Of a stretch of DNA of 64,000 nucleotides, positions 35,296-44,588 are shown piece after piece. The stretch is from Mesorhizobium sp. AR02 (GTDB taxonomy: Bacteria; Pseudomonadota; Alphaproteobacteria; Rhizobiales; Rhizobiaceae). Each line of letters starts with the position of its first letter. Position 1 is the first letter of the stretch. The stretch lies in NCBI RefSeq assembly GCF_024746835.1, contig NZ_CP080532.1, positions 31,477 through 95,476 on the forward strand, given 5' to 3'. A program made the position numbers and the translations under genes. Below the pieces are notes generated by a model. The model was given only the letters and a program-made list of their open reading frames with translations. It was not told the DNA's origin and searched no databases.

Positions 35296-36867
35296 TCAGG
35301 CTGCGGCGGCTTTGAGGAAGTTGAAGGGCAGGAGATCGTCGATAGCCACGTTCTCGGGGCGCTGAGGCAGTTCAGTGAGGACGTGGCGCAACCACGCTAA
35401 CGGCTCGACGCCACAGGCGCGGCAGGTTAACATCAGGCTGTAGACGATGGCGCTGGCCTTGGCTCCGTCGACAGTATCGCTGAACAACCAACTCTTCCTG
35501 CCAGTTGCAAAAATCCTGATGTCGCGCTCCAGAAGATTGTTGTCGATCGGCATGCTGCCGTCCTCGGTGTAACGCGTCAGATATCCCCATTGGTTCAGGG
35601 TGTAGGAGACGGCGTCGCCGAGCTTGCTGTCCGGCAAGACTTTTGGGGCGATGTCGTCGAGCCATGCCTTGAGAGCATGGAGGATGGGGACACTATGTTG
35701 CTGGCGGAAGCGGCGAATGCAGTGATCTCGCGTTTCGCCGTCATCGGGGATTTCGTTCCGCGCCTGCCTTTCAACTCGGTAGAGCTGTTCGAAGAACCGG
35801 AGTGCCTGTTCCGGCGGCCCGCCGCCTTTCTTCCTCGCCTTTAGGGCATCGACGAAGCGCCGCCTGGAATGGGCCATGCATCCAAGATGCGTTGCCCCTT
35901 CCAGCGTGCGCCAGGCGGAATAGCCGTCGCTCATCACGATGCCGCGGTAATCGCCGAGGAAGGCCTGCGGGTGTATCTGGCCGCGGCCCGGCTGATATTC
36001 GAGCAGCACGATCGGCTCGTCACTGTCCTGGCCGCTCCGGTATGCCCACATGTACGAGGTGCTGGCGGCCTCTCTGTCCATTTCCTTCAGCACCTGGACC
36101 GTGGTCTCGTCACCATGGATGAGGGGCTGCGATCTGAGCCGCAGCTTCAGCGCGTCATAGATGCGGGAGAGATGCTTTTCGCTCGAGCCGATCACCCAGT
36201 GGCCCAGAGCGCCTCGGCTGACAGGAACGCCGGCGCGCTCGAATGCCTGCGCCAGGCGGTAGAGCGGTGTGCCGTCGACATACTTATGAACGAGCGCGAA
36301 GGCCAGCGTCGAGGCCGTAGCGATGCTGCCCGGCAAAGGTTGCGTGGGCATCGGCGCGGTCACGACCGGCGTGCTGATCCCGGTGCGGTCGCAATGACGG
36401 CAAGCATATTTGAACCGCACATTCTGCAGGACCTTCGCCTTCACCTCGATATGAAGTTGCTCGGTAACGGTCTCGCCCATGCGATGCATCTGGTGACGGC
36501 AGCAAGGACAAGCCTTCTGGGCGTCGGGAAGGTCATACTCGACACGCTCGCGCGGCAGGTTTTCCGGCAAGGCCTTGCGGCCGCGCTTCTTTCCCGTCGC
36601 CCCTTCGCTCGCCGGCAAGCCCGTGTCCGGCAGGACAACGACATCGCCATCTTCGTTGTCGGCGGCGTCCTCATCCGCGGCCTGTTCGGCTTCATTGAAG
36701 AGGCGGTCAATGTGTTTTTCACTGCGCGGCGCAAAACGATGCAGTCGTGCAAGCGCCAGCTCTTCCTCGAGTTTGACGACGCGTTCGGTGAGTTGACGGT
36801 TCTCCGCCCGAAGCGCAGCAATACGCGCCATCAACTCTTCAACAGTCGGTTCGCCGGGTCGATTCAT
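35296..36867 (-). CDS. tnpC: IS66 transposase TnpC
   Basis: 523 residues. A coiled-coil/leucine-rich start (ALRAENRQLTERVVKLEEEL) is followed by a zinc-finger region (KACPCCRHQMHRMG, KYACRHCD). The DDE core has LIHGDETTVQVL (first D), YRGIVMSDGYSAW (second D) and PIDNNLLERDIR (final E). Last gene of the element; normal family length. Confidence 0.96.
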   Translation of the reverse strand: MNRPGEPTVEELMARIAALRAENRQLTERVVKLEEELALARLHRFAPRSEKHIDRLFNEAEQAADEDAADNEDGDVVVLPDTGLPASEGATGKKRGRKALPENLPRERVEYDLPDAQKACPCCRHQMHRMGETVTEQLHIEVKAKVLQNVRFKYACRHCDRTGISTPVVTAPMPTQPLPGSIATASTLAFALVHKYVDGTPLYRLAQAFERAGVPVSRGALGHWVIGSSEKHLSRIYDALKLRLRSQPLIHGDETTVQVLKEMDREAASTSYMWAYRSGQDSDEPIVLLEYQPGRGQIHPQAFLGDYRGIVMSDGYSAWRTLEGATHLGCMAHSRRRFVDALKARKKGGGPPEQALRFFEQLYRVERQARNEIPDDGETRDHCIRRFRQQHSVPILHALKAWLDDIAPKVLPDSKLGDAVSYTLNQWGYLTRYTEDGSMPIDNNLLERDIRIFATGRKSWLFSDTVDGAKASAIVYSLMLTCRACGVEPLAWLRHVLTELPQRPENVAIDDLLPFNFLKAAAA

Positions 36868-36921
36868 CAGATTCTTGAATCGAAAGCATGCCGGCGCGTC
36901 AATCGCTCAATTCGAGAGCCC

Positions 36922-37275
36922 TCAACCGGCAACCTGATATTGCCGCACCGGATGGCGGACCATCGCATCGATATCGATGCCGTCGAGGATCCAGTGCAAT
37001 TGCTCGGTCGTAAGCGTGACCACCGCTGCCTCCCGGCGCGGCCACCGGAACTTGTCCTCGGTCAGCCGCTTCAGGACCAGCACGAAGCCGGACCGGTCAA
37101 AGAACAAGAGCTTCATCCGGTCGCGACGGCGATTGCAGAAGGCAAAAACCGCTGGAGCAAACGGATCGAGCGCCATCGTCTCTTGGACCAGAACCGCAAG
37201 GCTGTTGATGCCGGCCCGGAAGTCGATCGGCTCGCGGTGCAGGTAGACTTTCAGGTCAGCGCCCAGTCTGAACAT
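36922..37275 (-). CDS. tnpB: IS66 accessory protein TnpB
   Basis: 117 residues with the IS66 Orf2 signature: VYLHREPIDFRAGINSLAVL, VFAFCNRRRDRMKLLFFDRS, GFVLVLKRLTEDKFRWPR. Required for IS66 transposition; biochemical role unclear. Its start overlaps the end of tnpA by about 20 bp. Confidence 0.95.
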   Translation of the reverse strand: MFRLGADLKVYLHREPIDFRAGINSLAVLVQETMALDPFAPAVFAFCNRRRDRMKLLFFDRSGFVLVLKRLTEDKFRWPRREAAVVTLTTEQLHWILDGIDIDAMVRHPVRQYQVAG

Positions 37276-37729
37276 GACCCAGTGCTCCGATGGTCGCCGT
37301 CAATGCATCCACATCACCGCATTCCAGCGTCAACTTCACGCCGTTCGGCAGTGACGCGCTCACCTTGGCTGGAGAGGAAAAAAGCGCAGCCCTTTTGGCT
37401 TCCGACCCATGCACTTCATCACAGGTCGCCGGCAAATCCACCGCAGCCATGCTGCTCTGTCGCAGCAAGACCCGATCGGAAGTGCTTTCAATCTGAACCG
37501 GGATGAACGCCGGTGATGAGGACGGCGGGAGGGACTGGGTCTCAGTGCGCTTCTTTATCCACTTCCGAAGAAGGTTCGCATTGACCCCATGTTCGAGCGC
37601 AAGCCTCGATACCGACACGCCAGGCTCAAGGCAGGCCGAGACAAGACGGTCCTTCGATGCAGGGTCGTATCGGCGTCGCCCGTTCCGACCAACAAGCCTT
37701 ACCTGCAATTTCTGATCATCTTCTTCCAT
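37256..37729 (-). CDS. tnpA: IS66 accessory protein TnpA
   Basis: 157 residues from ATG 37729 (MEEDDQKLQVRLVGRNGRRR). It has the helix-turn-helix KDRLVSACLEPGVSVSRLAL followed by EHGVNANLLRKWIKK. It probably binds the element's ends. The frame remains open to 37786 but the shorter start fits the family. Confidence 0.92.
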   Translation of the reverse strand: MEEDDQKLQVRLVGRNGRRRYDPASKDRLVSACLEPGVSVSRLALEHGVNANLLRKWIKKRTETQSLPPSSSPAFIPVQIESTSDRVLLRQSSMAAVDLPATCDEVHGSEAKRAALFSSPAKVSASLPNGVKLTLECGDVDALTATIGALGHVQTGR

Positions 37730-37857
37730 CACAAGGTGTCCACCTATTTGGGTGGACACCTCATGCATCAGAGCACTCAACAGCAAAAGGTGCGGGGAAA
37801 TTCGCGCTTACGTTGTACGTACCTGCCGGTCCGCACGTATGGTGTGAATTTACGGGA

Positions 37858-38222
37858 ATGAAAACCGAACGCTTCGAAATGCGCGCAAACCCGGACTTTC
37901 TAAAGCTCGTCGACGATTGGCGACGGTCCCAGCCAGACATTCCCCCAGGGCCGAGGCTATCCGACGCATCGTCGTAAACGCGCTTGATACTGCCGAAGCG
38001 CCGAGCCTGTCGGCGTTAGTCCGTAACTGGTTTGTGGCGAATCCTGCACGGCTTTCTCTCTTTGGATTCGACGGATCAATCACCGTGGAGGAAGCTGTTG
38101 CCGCTCTGCTAAATGACAGATATCAATCGCCCGTCATACCCGCCAAGCTGATGCTTGGGGCATCTCAACATGAGCCGACCCTATCGCCAAACAAATCGTG
38201 CCGCTGCTGGGCGCTGGTCTGA
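37858..38222 (+). pseudogene. Ribbon-helix-helix-type small regulator, frameshifted
   Basis: First frame: MKTERFEMRANPDFLKLVDD, WRRSQPDIP. After a one-base shift near 37945 the next frame continues as RAEAIRRIVVNALD, the expected second helix of a ribbon-helix-helix DNA-binding domain. The tail (LSALVRNWFVANPARLSLFG) runs on to 38222. It lies 39 bp beyond the IS66 target site. Real decay or a base-call error could explain the shift. Confidence 0.5.
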
Positions 38223-38326
38223 GTTATGTGCGCTCTCGCCCAACCTCGGTATCTAAGCGCGAAAAAGCCAACTTTTCGCGATTGGCGCCCGTCAACTTTT
38301 GTTAAGATTTCCTGAAGGAATGAGAC

Positions 38327-38584
38327 AATGAGCCCACTGACCCACCCATCGAGCGACGGGTTCATGTACGCGAAAGTGTTCTTAAGGAGGCAACAATCAT
38401 CATCGGCGATGTCAGCATCGGTTGCTCAGTCAGTAACCAGCACGCTCGCGGCGCGGAGTTACGGGTGAAGCCCGGCATTGCCATTCCCGACCGATTCGTA
38501 CTCCACGTGCCTGCAGATGATACAAGCTATAGTGCCGTGGTGAGGTGGCGAAAGAACGAACGGCTAGGCGTTCAACTTTGTTGA
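38327..38584 (+). pseudogene. PilZ-like domain gene without an intact start
   Basis: The frame reading IERRVHVRESVLKEATIIIG, CSVSNQHARGAELRVKPGIA, VPADDTSYSAVVRWRKNERL, GVQLC resembles a PilZ domain. It has no ATG/GTG/TTG; a stop lies just upstream, and an ATG at 38327 (MSPLTHP) is in another phase. One lost base near 38345 would join them. Classical c-di-GMP residues RxxxR are partly present. Confidence 0.45.
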
Positions 38585-39347
38585 ATGAAATGCGAAGGCA
38601 GATTATCACGAAGCAGCGGTTCGCAAGCCGCATTGGAACCTAACCCTTTTTGACTGTTCCACTGATCACTTGTTAGGGCTTGCCAGTCCCCTGCGCCCAT
38701 CCGTGCATGACCCAGCGCTGGCCGCTGGCGATCAGCGGTCGTGATCCTGACGCGCAGCCGGGCTGACAGCAGTCTGCGTAGATGGGGGCTGAACTGCGTG
38801 AGAAGATCGGCTTCAAACGGGCAGCTGTCGCTGTCGCCCGCAAGCTCGCTATGATTATGCATGCGATGCCAAAATCTGGTGAGTTGTTCAACCGGGAAGA
38901 AGCCATCGTGGCCTGACCATAAGGAAGTTCGAATGCGCCTACCCGAGGCGTAACGAGACGTCCCTGCCAGGACGTGGGCCGAGCCATTCCGCTGTGTCAG
39001 TTGCATCGTTGGCGTCACAACGCTCGCGATTGCGTTTCAAACCTTGGAAGGCTCCATCCCTCGCGAAGCCCATCATGCGGCGGCTTCATGTCGACCGCGA
39101 AGACGACCGTGCTCCCGGCAAACGACACCTCAAGACCAATTTGGGCTGCATTTCGGTCCGCGATTAGACGACTGACACACAGCAAGAGGGTTGACGAAGC
39201 TCGCGCCGCGTTCGAGCGAAGGTGATGTCGTGGCCGGCGCCGTGGGTGGGGGTTGGGGTAAAAGGCGCCGGCCGGGCGCCTCGACAGGTCACCGCTTGAC
39301 CAACCTATCAGAGGCGAGTGCCGGGCCTATGGTGTTATCGGGAGGTC
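38585..39347. other. Stretch without a supported gene
   Basis: A 148-codon minus-strand frame (38572-39018) and several shorter frames lack recognisable domains or ribosome sites. A hairpin with a G-rich loop lies at 39232-39273. Confidence 0.35.
39232..39273. repeat. GC-rich hairpin with G-run loop
   Basis: Perfect ten-base arms GGCCGGCGCC (39232-39241) and GGCGCCGGCC (39264-39273) enclose a 22-base loop with runs of three, five and four G. It may form a cruciform or, with the loop, a quadruplex. No T run follows, so it is not a standard terminator. Confidence 0.5.
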
Positions 39348-39566
39348 TCAACGGTCTCGTTCGGTCGAAAGACCGGCCACGCATTCGTCAAGGAGCGCAA
39401 GCCGGAACCGGTGCCACCTTAATTGCTGACCGATTTCGCCCAGTTTTACCATCCCGGCCGAGCTCGCAACTTTCCCCGCCTGCTCCTGTTCGAGAAAACC
39501 TATATGCGCTCTCAACTCGGCAGCTTCAGAAACCTTCAAATCCGTGACCCAAGCTCGGGCACGCAT
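39348..39566 (-). CDS. Hypothetical protein (72 aa)
   Basis: Product MRARAWVTDLKVSEAAELRA, HIGFLEQEQAGKVASSAGMV, KLGEIGQQLRWHRFRLALLD, amphipathic and helical. The frame is open to 39605. No strong ribosome site picks the start, and the family is not recognised. Confidence 0.35.
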   Translation of the reverse strand: MRARAWVTDLKVSEAAELRAHIGFLEQEQAGKVASSAGMVKLGEIGQQLRWHRFRLALLDECVAGLSTERDR

Positions 39567-39825
39567 GTTCCGATCCCACACGAATTCATACCCAGCATTT
39601 GGCACACCTGGACACCTGGGTTAACCTTGGACGTTCAAATCTCATAGAATTCTAGCGGTCGCGAAAGTTCAGGCGTGAAACCTAGCCGCAAGCAGCCATA
39701 CAAAAAATGCGCTGGCTTGCGGCGAGGACCAAGTCTGACTATCGGACGCAGGTTGATGTCGCGGCACGTTGATCGCACGCAGCGGGGATGATACCGCTGC
39801 TACTCCCCATTAATGCGATGCAATT

Positions 39826-40416
39826 ATGAGCAAGAACCGAGATCGCGCGCCGCGTGGCGCCAAACACTACGACAGCGACCTGACCGATGATCGCAGTCCG
39901 GAGCCCGTCTATTTCCAGCACCGGCCTGCACCAACAACGCATTCGGTAGAGGCGGAAGTAAAGTGGTTCAATGCGGAGAAAGGCTTTGGATTCGTCAAGC
40001 TGGCTGGTGGCGCGGAAGCCTACCTGCACATATCGGCGTTGAAATCTGCAGGGCATGAAAGTGTCTCAGAAGGCGCGCGCCTTACAGTGACAACGGAGCC
40101 GGGCCAGAAGGGGCCGCAAGTCGCCCAAGTGCTGACAGTTGGCACCGCATCACAGCGGCCATCCACGTCGCGGGTCCCAACTCGACCGGATGCAACCGCC
40201 GAAGGAGACCAGGAAAGTACCGGTGCGGTGAAGTGGTACAACTCAGGCAAAGGCTTCGGATTTGTCGGCCTTGACGTTGGTGGGGAGGACGTTTTCGTTC
40301 ACGCATCAACTCTGACTCGTTCCGGCCTGACCAATCTGGTCGAGGGACAAAAGGTTTTCGTGCGGTACACAAAAGGCCAGAGGGGGCTTGAGGCCCAATC
40401 TATTCACCCTGTCTGA
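39826..40416 (+). CDS. Two-domain cold-shock protein
   Basis: 196 residues: a charged N-terminal tail, one cold-shock domain at about 42-100 (EVKWFNAEKGFGFVKL, AYLHISAL), a Pro/Thr linker and a second at about 130-193 (AVKWYNSGKGFGFVGL, DVFVHASTL). Both RNP1 motifs are intact. Double-CSD proteins are typical of alphaproteobacteria and bind RNA/ssDNA in stationary phase or stress. No operon partner. Confidence 0.93.
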   Translation: MSKNRDRAPRGAKHYDSDLTDDRSPEPVYFQHRPAPTTHSVEAEVKWFNAEKGFGFVKLAGGAEAYLHISALKSAGHESVSEGARLTVTTEPGQKGPQVAQVLTVGTASQRPSTSRVPTRPDATAEGDQESTGAVKWYNSGKGFGFVGLDVGGEDVFVHASTLTRSGLTNLVEGQKVFVRYTKGQRGLEAQSIHPV

Positions 40417-40647
40417 GTTTCGCAGGACGGGAGTACACCGGACCTGTCGCAGACCCTGGCGCGGCAATTATCACACTCCGACTCCTGGCGGCATATTCCT
40501 TTGGGTTGGATGCCTAGCCAACCTTTGTGCCAGGCATCAAAGGCAGCAAGAGTTGTCTCTGATGTGGAAAACCCATCCTCTTTCCTTTGCAACAGATCAC
40601 AAGTGAGGAATATCCTCGTTGCGGCGCGAACCGAGTTCGCTTCCATG
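40417..40647. other. Short gap with no gene seen
   Basis: Only short frames without ribosome sites. Confidence 0.3.
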
Positions 40648-40779
40648 ATTAGAGCCAAACTTTCTAAACAGATTCCTCAAGCCGAAATCGACCGCTTGAT
40701 GAGCGAGGCGGAACGGCCACACAAGAGCATCGTCAGCAGTGTCGTTTCAATAGGCTATGTCGAGATCCATGGCGGCTAA
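40648..40779 (+). CDS. Possible small protein (43 aa)
   Basis: The end of an open frame, MIRAKLSKQIPQAEIDRLMS followed by EAERPHKSIVSSVVSIGYVE, reads like a real small helical protein. No ribosome site and no family support it. Confidence 0.25.
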   Translation: MRAKLSKQIPQAEIDRLMSEAERPHKSIVSSVVSIGYVEIHGG

Positions 40780-40915
40780 CAAGGCCGCATCTTGGGACCC
40801 GGCTATTCCCGCACAAGAATTGTCTAGTCGTAGGAAGCGCCGGCCCACAGGCCAAGACGGCCGCTATCCGCCTCGACTATTTCGACGAAGAACCGACAAG
40901 AAACCGCAGAGCCGT

Positions 40916-41611
40916 TCAGGCGCTTTCTTGCATATGCTGGGGCTCTCGCAGGACATAACCCCGCCCCCAAACGGTCTCGATGTAGTTCTGGCCACCCGAA
41001 GCTGCAGAAAGCTTTTTGCGCAGCTTGCAGATGAAGACGTCGATGATCTTCAGTTCCGGTTCGTCCATGCCGCCATAGAGGTGGTTGAGGAACATTTCCT
41101 TGGTCAGCGTGGTGCCCTTGCGTAGCGAGAGCAGCTCCAGCATCTGGTATTCCTTGCCGGTGAGGTGCACGCGCTGGCCGCCGACTTCAACGGTCTTGGC
41201 GTCGAGGTTCAACACCAATTGGCCGGTGGTTATGACGGACTGAGCATGCCCCTTCGAACGCCGTACAACTGCATGGATGCGGGCCACCAGTTCGTCCTTG
41301 TGGAACGGCTTGGTCATGTAATCGTCGGCGCCGAAGCCGAGGCCGCGCACCTTGTCTTCTATGCCGGCCATGCCGGACAGTATCAGGATCGGGGTCCTCA
41401 CCTTGGAAAGGCGAAGCGTCCTCAAGACTTCGTAACCCGATATATCGGGCAGAGTCAGATCGAGCAGAATGATATCATAGTCGTAGAGCTTGCCGAGATC
41501 GACGCCCTCTTCACCCAGATCCGTCATATAGACATTGAAGCGTTCCGACTTCAGCATCAACTCGATGCTTTGCGCAGTTGCTCTGTCGTCTTCAATCAGC
41601 AGAACGCGCAT
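40916..41611 (-). CDS. ctrA: CtrA-type cell-cycle response regulator
   Basis: 231 residues from ATG 41611 (AAAGG upstream). The receiver domain has the phospho-acceptor D51 in [11 protein letters not shown], the acid pair EDD at 7-9 and Lys in TKPFHKDEL. The OmpR-type winged helix has [20 protein letters not shown] and [16 protein letters not shown]. It is very close to the essential CtrA master regulator. Lone substitutions ([26 protein letters not shown]) and a location near a repABC unit suggest a paralogue. Two GTTAAC motifs (41697-41702, 41737-41742) upstream could be half-sites for autoregulation. Confidence 0.9.
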   Translation of the reverse strand: MRVLLIEDDRATAQSIELMLKSERFNVYMTDLGEEGVDLGKLYDYDIILLDLTLPDISGYEVLRTLRLSKVRTPILILSGMAGIEDKVRGLGFGADDYMTKPFHKDELVARIHAVVRRSKGHAQSVITTGQLVLNLDAKTVEVGGQRVHLTGKEYQMLELLSLRKGTTLTKEMFLNHLYGGMDEPELKIIDVFICKLRKKLSAASGGQNYIETVWGRGYVLREPQHMQESA

Positions 41612-42160
41612 CTTGTTGCCTTTGGGCTGACGGACGGGCTCATGGACTGTCTGAGACCGGTAGTGCTGTGTAACCTGCCGAAGCTGACACCGAATGGTTA
41701 ACAAATCCTGACTCTACCCCGTGCCTTGGACCAATTGTTAACGATAAGAGTGGTGGTCTGAGAGCAGAAGCCCATTGAAAGAGTCCTGAGCGAACCTAGT
41801 GGCCAAACAAAAGCCGTTCTCTATTCACAGCCTTACGGCCGGAACCGCGAGCACGGCGGGGGTGGCCTGAGGCTCTCATGCGCGCCGCCAGTCTATATGG
41901 TGAAGGATTTTCCGCGCCTCGTATTCGGCGGGAAGACGTTTCGTGGCGCTGACCAATCATTTCTAGCCATGCAGCTAGGCTCATTGGAATAGGCTCGACG
42001 CCGTTGGCCCACGCATCTTCCTGGCGGGTCGCTGCCCGGAGTCGGAGCTATAGACTTTCGGTTTCATGTCTAACTGTCGCCGTTTGTCTGCCGGCAGATG
42101 TCCATTCGATAGGGAGTGCCCACGGCTTCACAACTAATTCTGAGGGGCCTTTTCGCCGCA
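41612..42160. other. Intergenic region between ctrA and DUF883 gene
   Basis: No supported gene. It should contain the divergent promoters, with two GTTAAC motifs on the ctrA side. Confidence 0.4.
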
Positions 42161-42186
42161 GGAACCTTCTGCGGTGGCTATCCGTC
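42161..42186 (+). promoter_or_regulatory. EcfG-type promoter of the DUF883 gene
   Basis: GGAAC (42161-42165), 17 bp, CGTC (42183-42186), one base from consensus. It lies 34 bp before the ATG. Confidence 0.6.
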
Positions 42187-42219
42187 ATGACGGCTCAATC
42201 ATGGAGGCAGGAGGTTCAA

Positions 42220-42555
42220 ATGGCCGACGACGAAAACGACACCGCAACGCCGAGACTGACACAGCGCGAAGAGAAGCAAGTCGCGCAACTGAAGCGCGAA
42301 ATAAATAAGATCAACCGGACGCTGGTAGAGCGCGTGGAACAGGTAGCTGAAGAAGCCACTGGCTGGTATGCCAGCACGGCCGAGCGCGCGGGACGCGCGG
42401 CACAGGTCCTTCGTACCAAGGCGTCGTCGGTTTCTGACGTGGTGCACGACAACCCTGTCATGGCACCAACGGTGTTCATCGTTGTAGGCACCGCCTTGGC
42501 AGGCTTGTTGGTCGGTCTAGCCCTTAGAGATTGGGACCGCAGATTCCGCCGCTGA
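42220..42555 (+). CDS. DUF883 family membrane-anchored protein
   Basis: 111 residues from ATG 42220, GGAGG six bases upstream. A charged helical part (LTQREEKQVAQLKREINKIN, RTLVERVEQVAEEATGWYAS) is followed by one C-terminal membrane segment (VFIVVGTALAGLLVGLAL) and WDRRFRR. The family includes ElaB/YqjD, stationary-phase proteins that tether ribosomes to the inner membrane in E. coli. The upstream EcfG-like promoter fits stress induction. Confidence 0.82.
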   Translation: MADDENDTATPRLTQREEKQVAQLKREINKINRTLVERVEQVAEEATGWYASTAERAGRAAQVLRTKASSVSDVVHDNPVMAPTVFIVVGTALAGLLVGLALRDWDRRFRR

Positions 42556-42792
42556 CCGTGGAGTGGCATCGGGTTTAGGCCGTGCGGGAAGGTGACCAAC
42601 GCCCGCTCGGTCTTCCATCCCCACACCTTCGCCCGCTGGCTCGCGCCGCCGGGCTTCTCGCTTAGAGCGGAACCTACCTAGCACTTGCGGAGTTGAAATA
42701 GCGCCGGGATTCCCTCCGTGACATCGGACGTGATCGAACGTTCGAAGATCCGCTCGGTTTCACGCCCGGGACGAGCTTTTCGTTTGCCGGCT

Positions 42793-42817
42793 GGAACTTC
42801 ATAGCCGAAGGGTTGTT
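42793..42817 (+). promoter_or_regulatory. Possible EcfG-type promoter
   Basis: GGAAC (42793-42797), 16 bp, TGTT (42814-42817), one base off consensus, 120 bp before a small TTG-started gene. Confidence 0.35.
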
Positions 42818-42937
42818 TCGCTGACGCATCGGGTTCGGTTGCTGGCCGAGATGGTGTGCGCTCAAGTCTTGGTACGGCTCGCGCCTTACACGACGCGAGC
42901 CACTACCGGCAAGTCCGCAGTGACAAGGAGATCTGAA

Positions 42938-43138
42938 TTGACCCCGCGCAATGACCTGGACCGGATAGAACGCTCCACCCGCGAAGCCCGGGCCGCGGTT
43001 GAAGTGGAACGCACGGAGCGCGAGGCAAAGACTGCGCGTCTTAGGGAACAGCGCCTATCGCAGCAGGGGCCAATTCAAGGCGAGCCGACTCCCGGCAAGA
43101 AGCGGAAACCGAAGGCGAAAAGGATTGTCAAAGAGTGA
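42938..43138 (+). CDS. Small highly charged hypothetical protein (66 aa)
   Basis: A TTG at 42938 follows AAGGAG seven bases upstream and is the only codon with a good ribosome site. The product is very rich in Arg, Glu and Lys (DLDRIERSTREARAAVEVER, GKKRKPKAKRIVKE), with a coiled helix and a basic tail that could bind nucleic acid. Similar short proteins are common in Mesorhizobium without known role. Confidence 0.6.
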   Translation: MTPRNDLDRIERSTREARAAVEVERTEREAKTARLREQRLSQQGPIQGEPTPGKKRKPKAKRIVKE

Positions 43139-43249
43139 TGGCATGCATCCTTATCTCGCGGGTCAGTCGCTTTTTTCACATGGCCGGGAACTTCAAAGTT
43201 TTTAGCCGGTTAGCTTGTGCAGCATTCGCGCTGCCAATCGGCTTATGCA

Positions 43250-43446
43250 CCACCGGTTGGGCCCGTGCCTTTCGCAACAGGGGCACGGGCTAAGGAGAAT
43301 GGGAAAAGTTCTCCTTGCGAAACCGAATGCCTCCCGCGTTTCTCCGCCACGGAACCCAATCCAGCGGTCGCTCGTTTATCCTCACCAGGGCTTCCTGGCT
43401 ACTCCAGACCCTTCGCCCGCTAGCTTCGGTTGGTGGGCTCTTTTTT
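43250..43446 (+). ncRNA. Candidate structured RNA ending in a UUCG terminator
   Basis: A series of hairpins follows: GCCCGTGCC/GGGCACGGGC (about 43260-43291), GGAGAA/TTCTCC (43295-43315), CCAGG/CCTGG (about 43385-43398), and the terminator at 43415-43446. No open frame uses this stretch convincingly. It may be an independent sRNA or the 3' end of the mRNA from 42938. The 5' limit is a guess. Confidence 0.35.
43415..43446 (+). terminator. Rho-independent terminator with TTCG tetraloop
   Basis: GCCCGCTAGC, TTCG loop, GTTGGTGGGC, then CTTTTTT. Confidence 0.8.
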
Positions 43447-44030
43447 GAGTGGGAGCGCCGTTCTGAAGAAACCGCCGCTGCTTACGCGCCGCCTTGATCG
43501 GCACCGCAATTTAGATAGGCATCCGCATTGCTGCACCAACTTGGCACCTCTGCCTTTTGAAACGTCACACGCCGCCGCCCCCCCAACGCCCGCGCGCTAC
43601 GCCCGCGCCCTGATCGACGCATGACGCGTCAGCGATTGGGCGTCGTCGCGTCACAGGGCGCTTGTAGGTGTCGGGGAAACCTATTGCGCCATGATCGAAC
43701 GTCGAGGGATCGGTCCTGGGTCAGATGACGTCGCGCAACGGGCGCCTGGGGGCGCCGGTCGATCAGGGGATGTGCCGATCTGTCCAAGTCGTCTGGCACT
43801 CAAGTGCAAATCGCTCCGACAGGACTCCGTTGTGTGCGATCACACCTGCGTTGCGGGCTCACAACCTGGCTCGGGCCGGCCTAGCGCCCGAGGTCGCGAT
43901 CCTCAGCGATCCGATTGCCCAACAAAGTTGAACGCACCTGCGCTAATCCTGGAACAACGCAGCGCAGTCCGCATTTGTCTCTTGAGCCGATCTCAACCGG
44001 TTCACCCACCCCCGGTTTGCGGGCACGAGC
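43447..44030. other. Stretch without a supported gene
   Basis: Frames here (for example 43691-44056) have no recognisable domain or ribosome site. Confidence 0.35.
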
Positions 44031-44588
44031 ATGCTCTTTCGCCGAAGGCTTCCTGATGGCCTATTTGAGCGCCTACGCACCTATATGTGGCCGCGAAGCT
44101 CCTTCTCGCGTTCGTTCCAGTATTTTTCAAAGCGAATCCTGCGGCTGAATGCCACTCCGCATGCGGTGGCGGCTGGGGTTGCGTCGGGCATCTTTGCCTC
44201 CTTCTTTCCACTAGGTTTTCATACCGTTATTGCCGCCGTCATTTGCTGGGTGATAGCAGGAAACCTGGTGGCGGCTGCACTCGGTACAGTTGTCCTCGGA
44301 AATCCGCTAACCTTACCCTTGTTGTGGGGGGCATCTTGGGAGACCGGCAAATTCATTTTGCACGGCAGAATGCCAAATCCGGGACCGCGTTCGCACCTAA
44401 GCGAGATGCTGCATCATCTTTCCATTTCGCAGTTGTGGGAGCCGGTGTTGAAGCCAATGCTAATCGGTGCTGTGCCGCTTGGGCTGCTCTTTGGCCTATT
44501 GTTCTACGGCATCACGCGCTGGGCGATGATCGCCTTCCGCGAAAACAGGCGCAAGCGACGGGCCGATAAGTCAAGCCGGCCGCTTTAG
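44031..44588 (+). CDS. DUF2062 membrane protein
   Basis: 185 residues. N-terminal LFRRRLPDGLFERLRTYMWP and the core LRLNATPHAVAAGVASGIFA, GNPLTLPLLWG are typical of DUF2062. Three to four membrane segments are visible and the C-terminus is basic (RENRRKRRADKSSR). Function unknown; usually an inner-membrane protein. Confidence 0.88.
   Translation: MLFRRRLPDGLFERLRTYMWPRSSFSRSFQYFSKRILRLNATPHAVAAGVASGIFASFFPLGFHTVIAAVICWVIAGNLVAAALGTVVLGNPLTLPLLWGASWETGKFILHGRMPNPGPRSHLSEMLHHLSISQLWEPVLKPMLIGAVPLGLLFGLLFYGITRWAMIAFRENRRKRRADKSSRPL

Larger units (their letters stand above)
35226..37811 (-). mobile_element. Complete IS66-family element with 8-bp target duplication
   Basis: Left end GTAAGCGCTCATTTCCCCGC (from 35226) and inverted right end GTAAGCGCGAATTTCCCCGC (ending 37811) match at 18 of 20 positions. 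The octamer GTTGTACG stands directly outside both ends (35218-35225 and 37812-37819), an exact IS66-type target duplication. The 2586-bp element carries tnpA, tnpB and tnpC in order on the minus strand, all open, so it looks recent and functional. Confidence 0.97.

Noticed and set aside
35869..37506. 545-codon plus-strand open frame
   Set aside because: Shadow of the IS66 genes on the other strand.
38572..39018. 148-codon minus-strand frame
   Set aside because: No domain, no ribosome site, unusual composition; treated as non-coding.
43945..43975. EcfG-like promoter before the DUF2062 gene (GGAAC ... CGCA)
   Set aside because: Spacing is 14 bp and the -10 is wrong.
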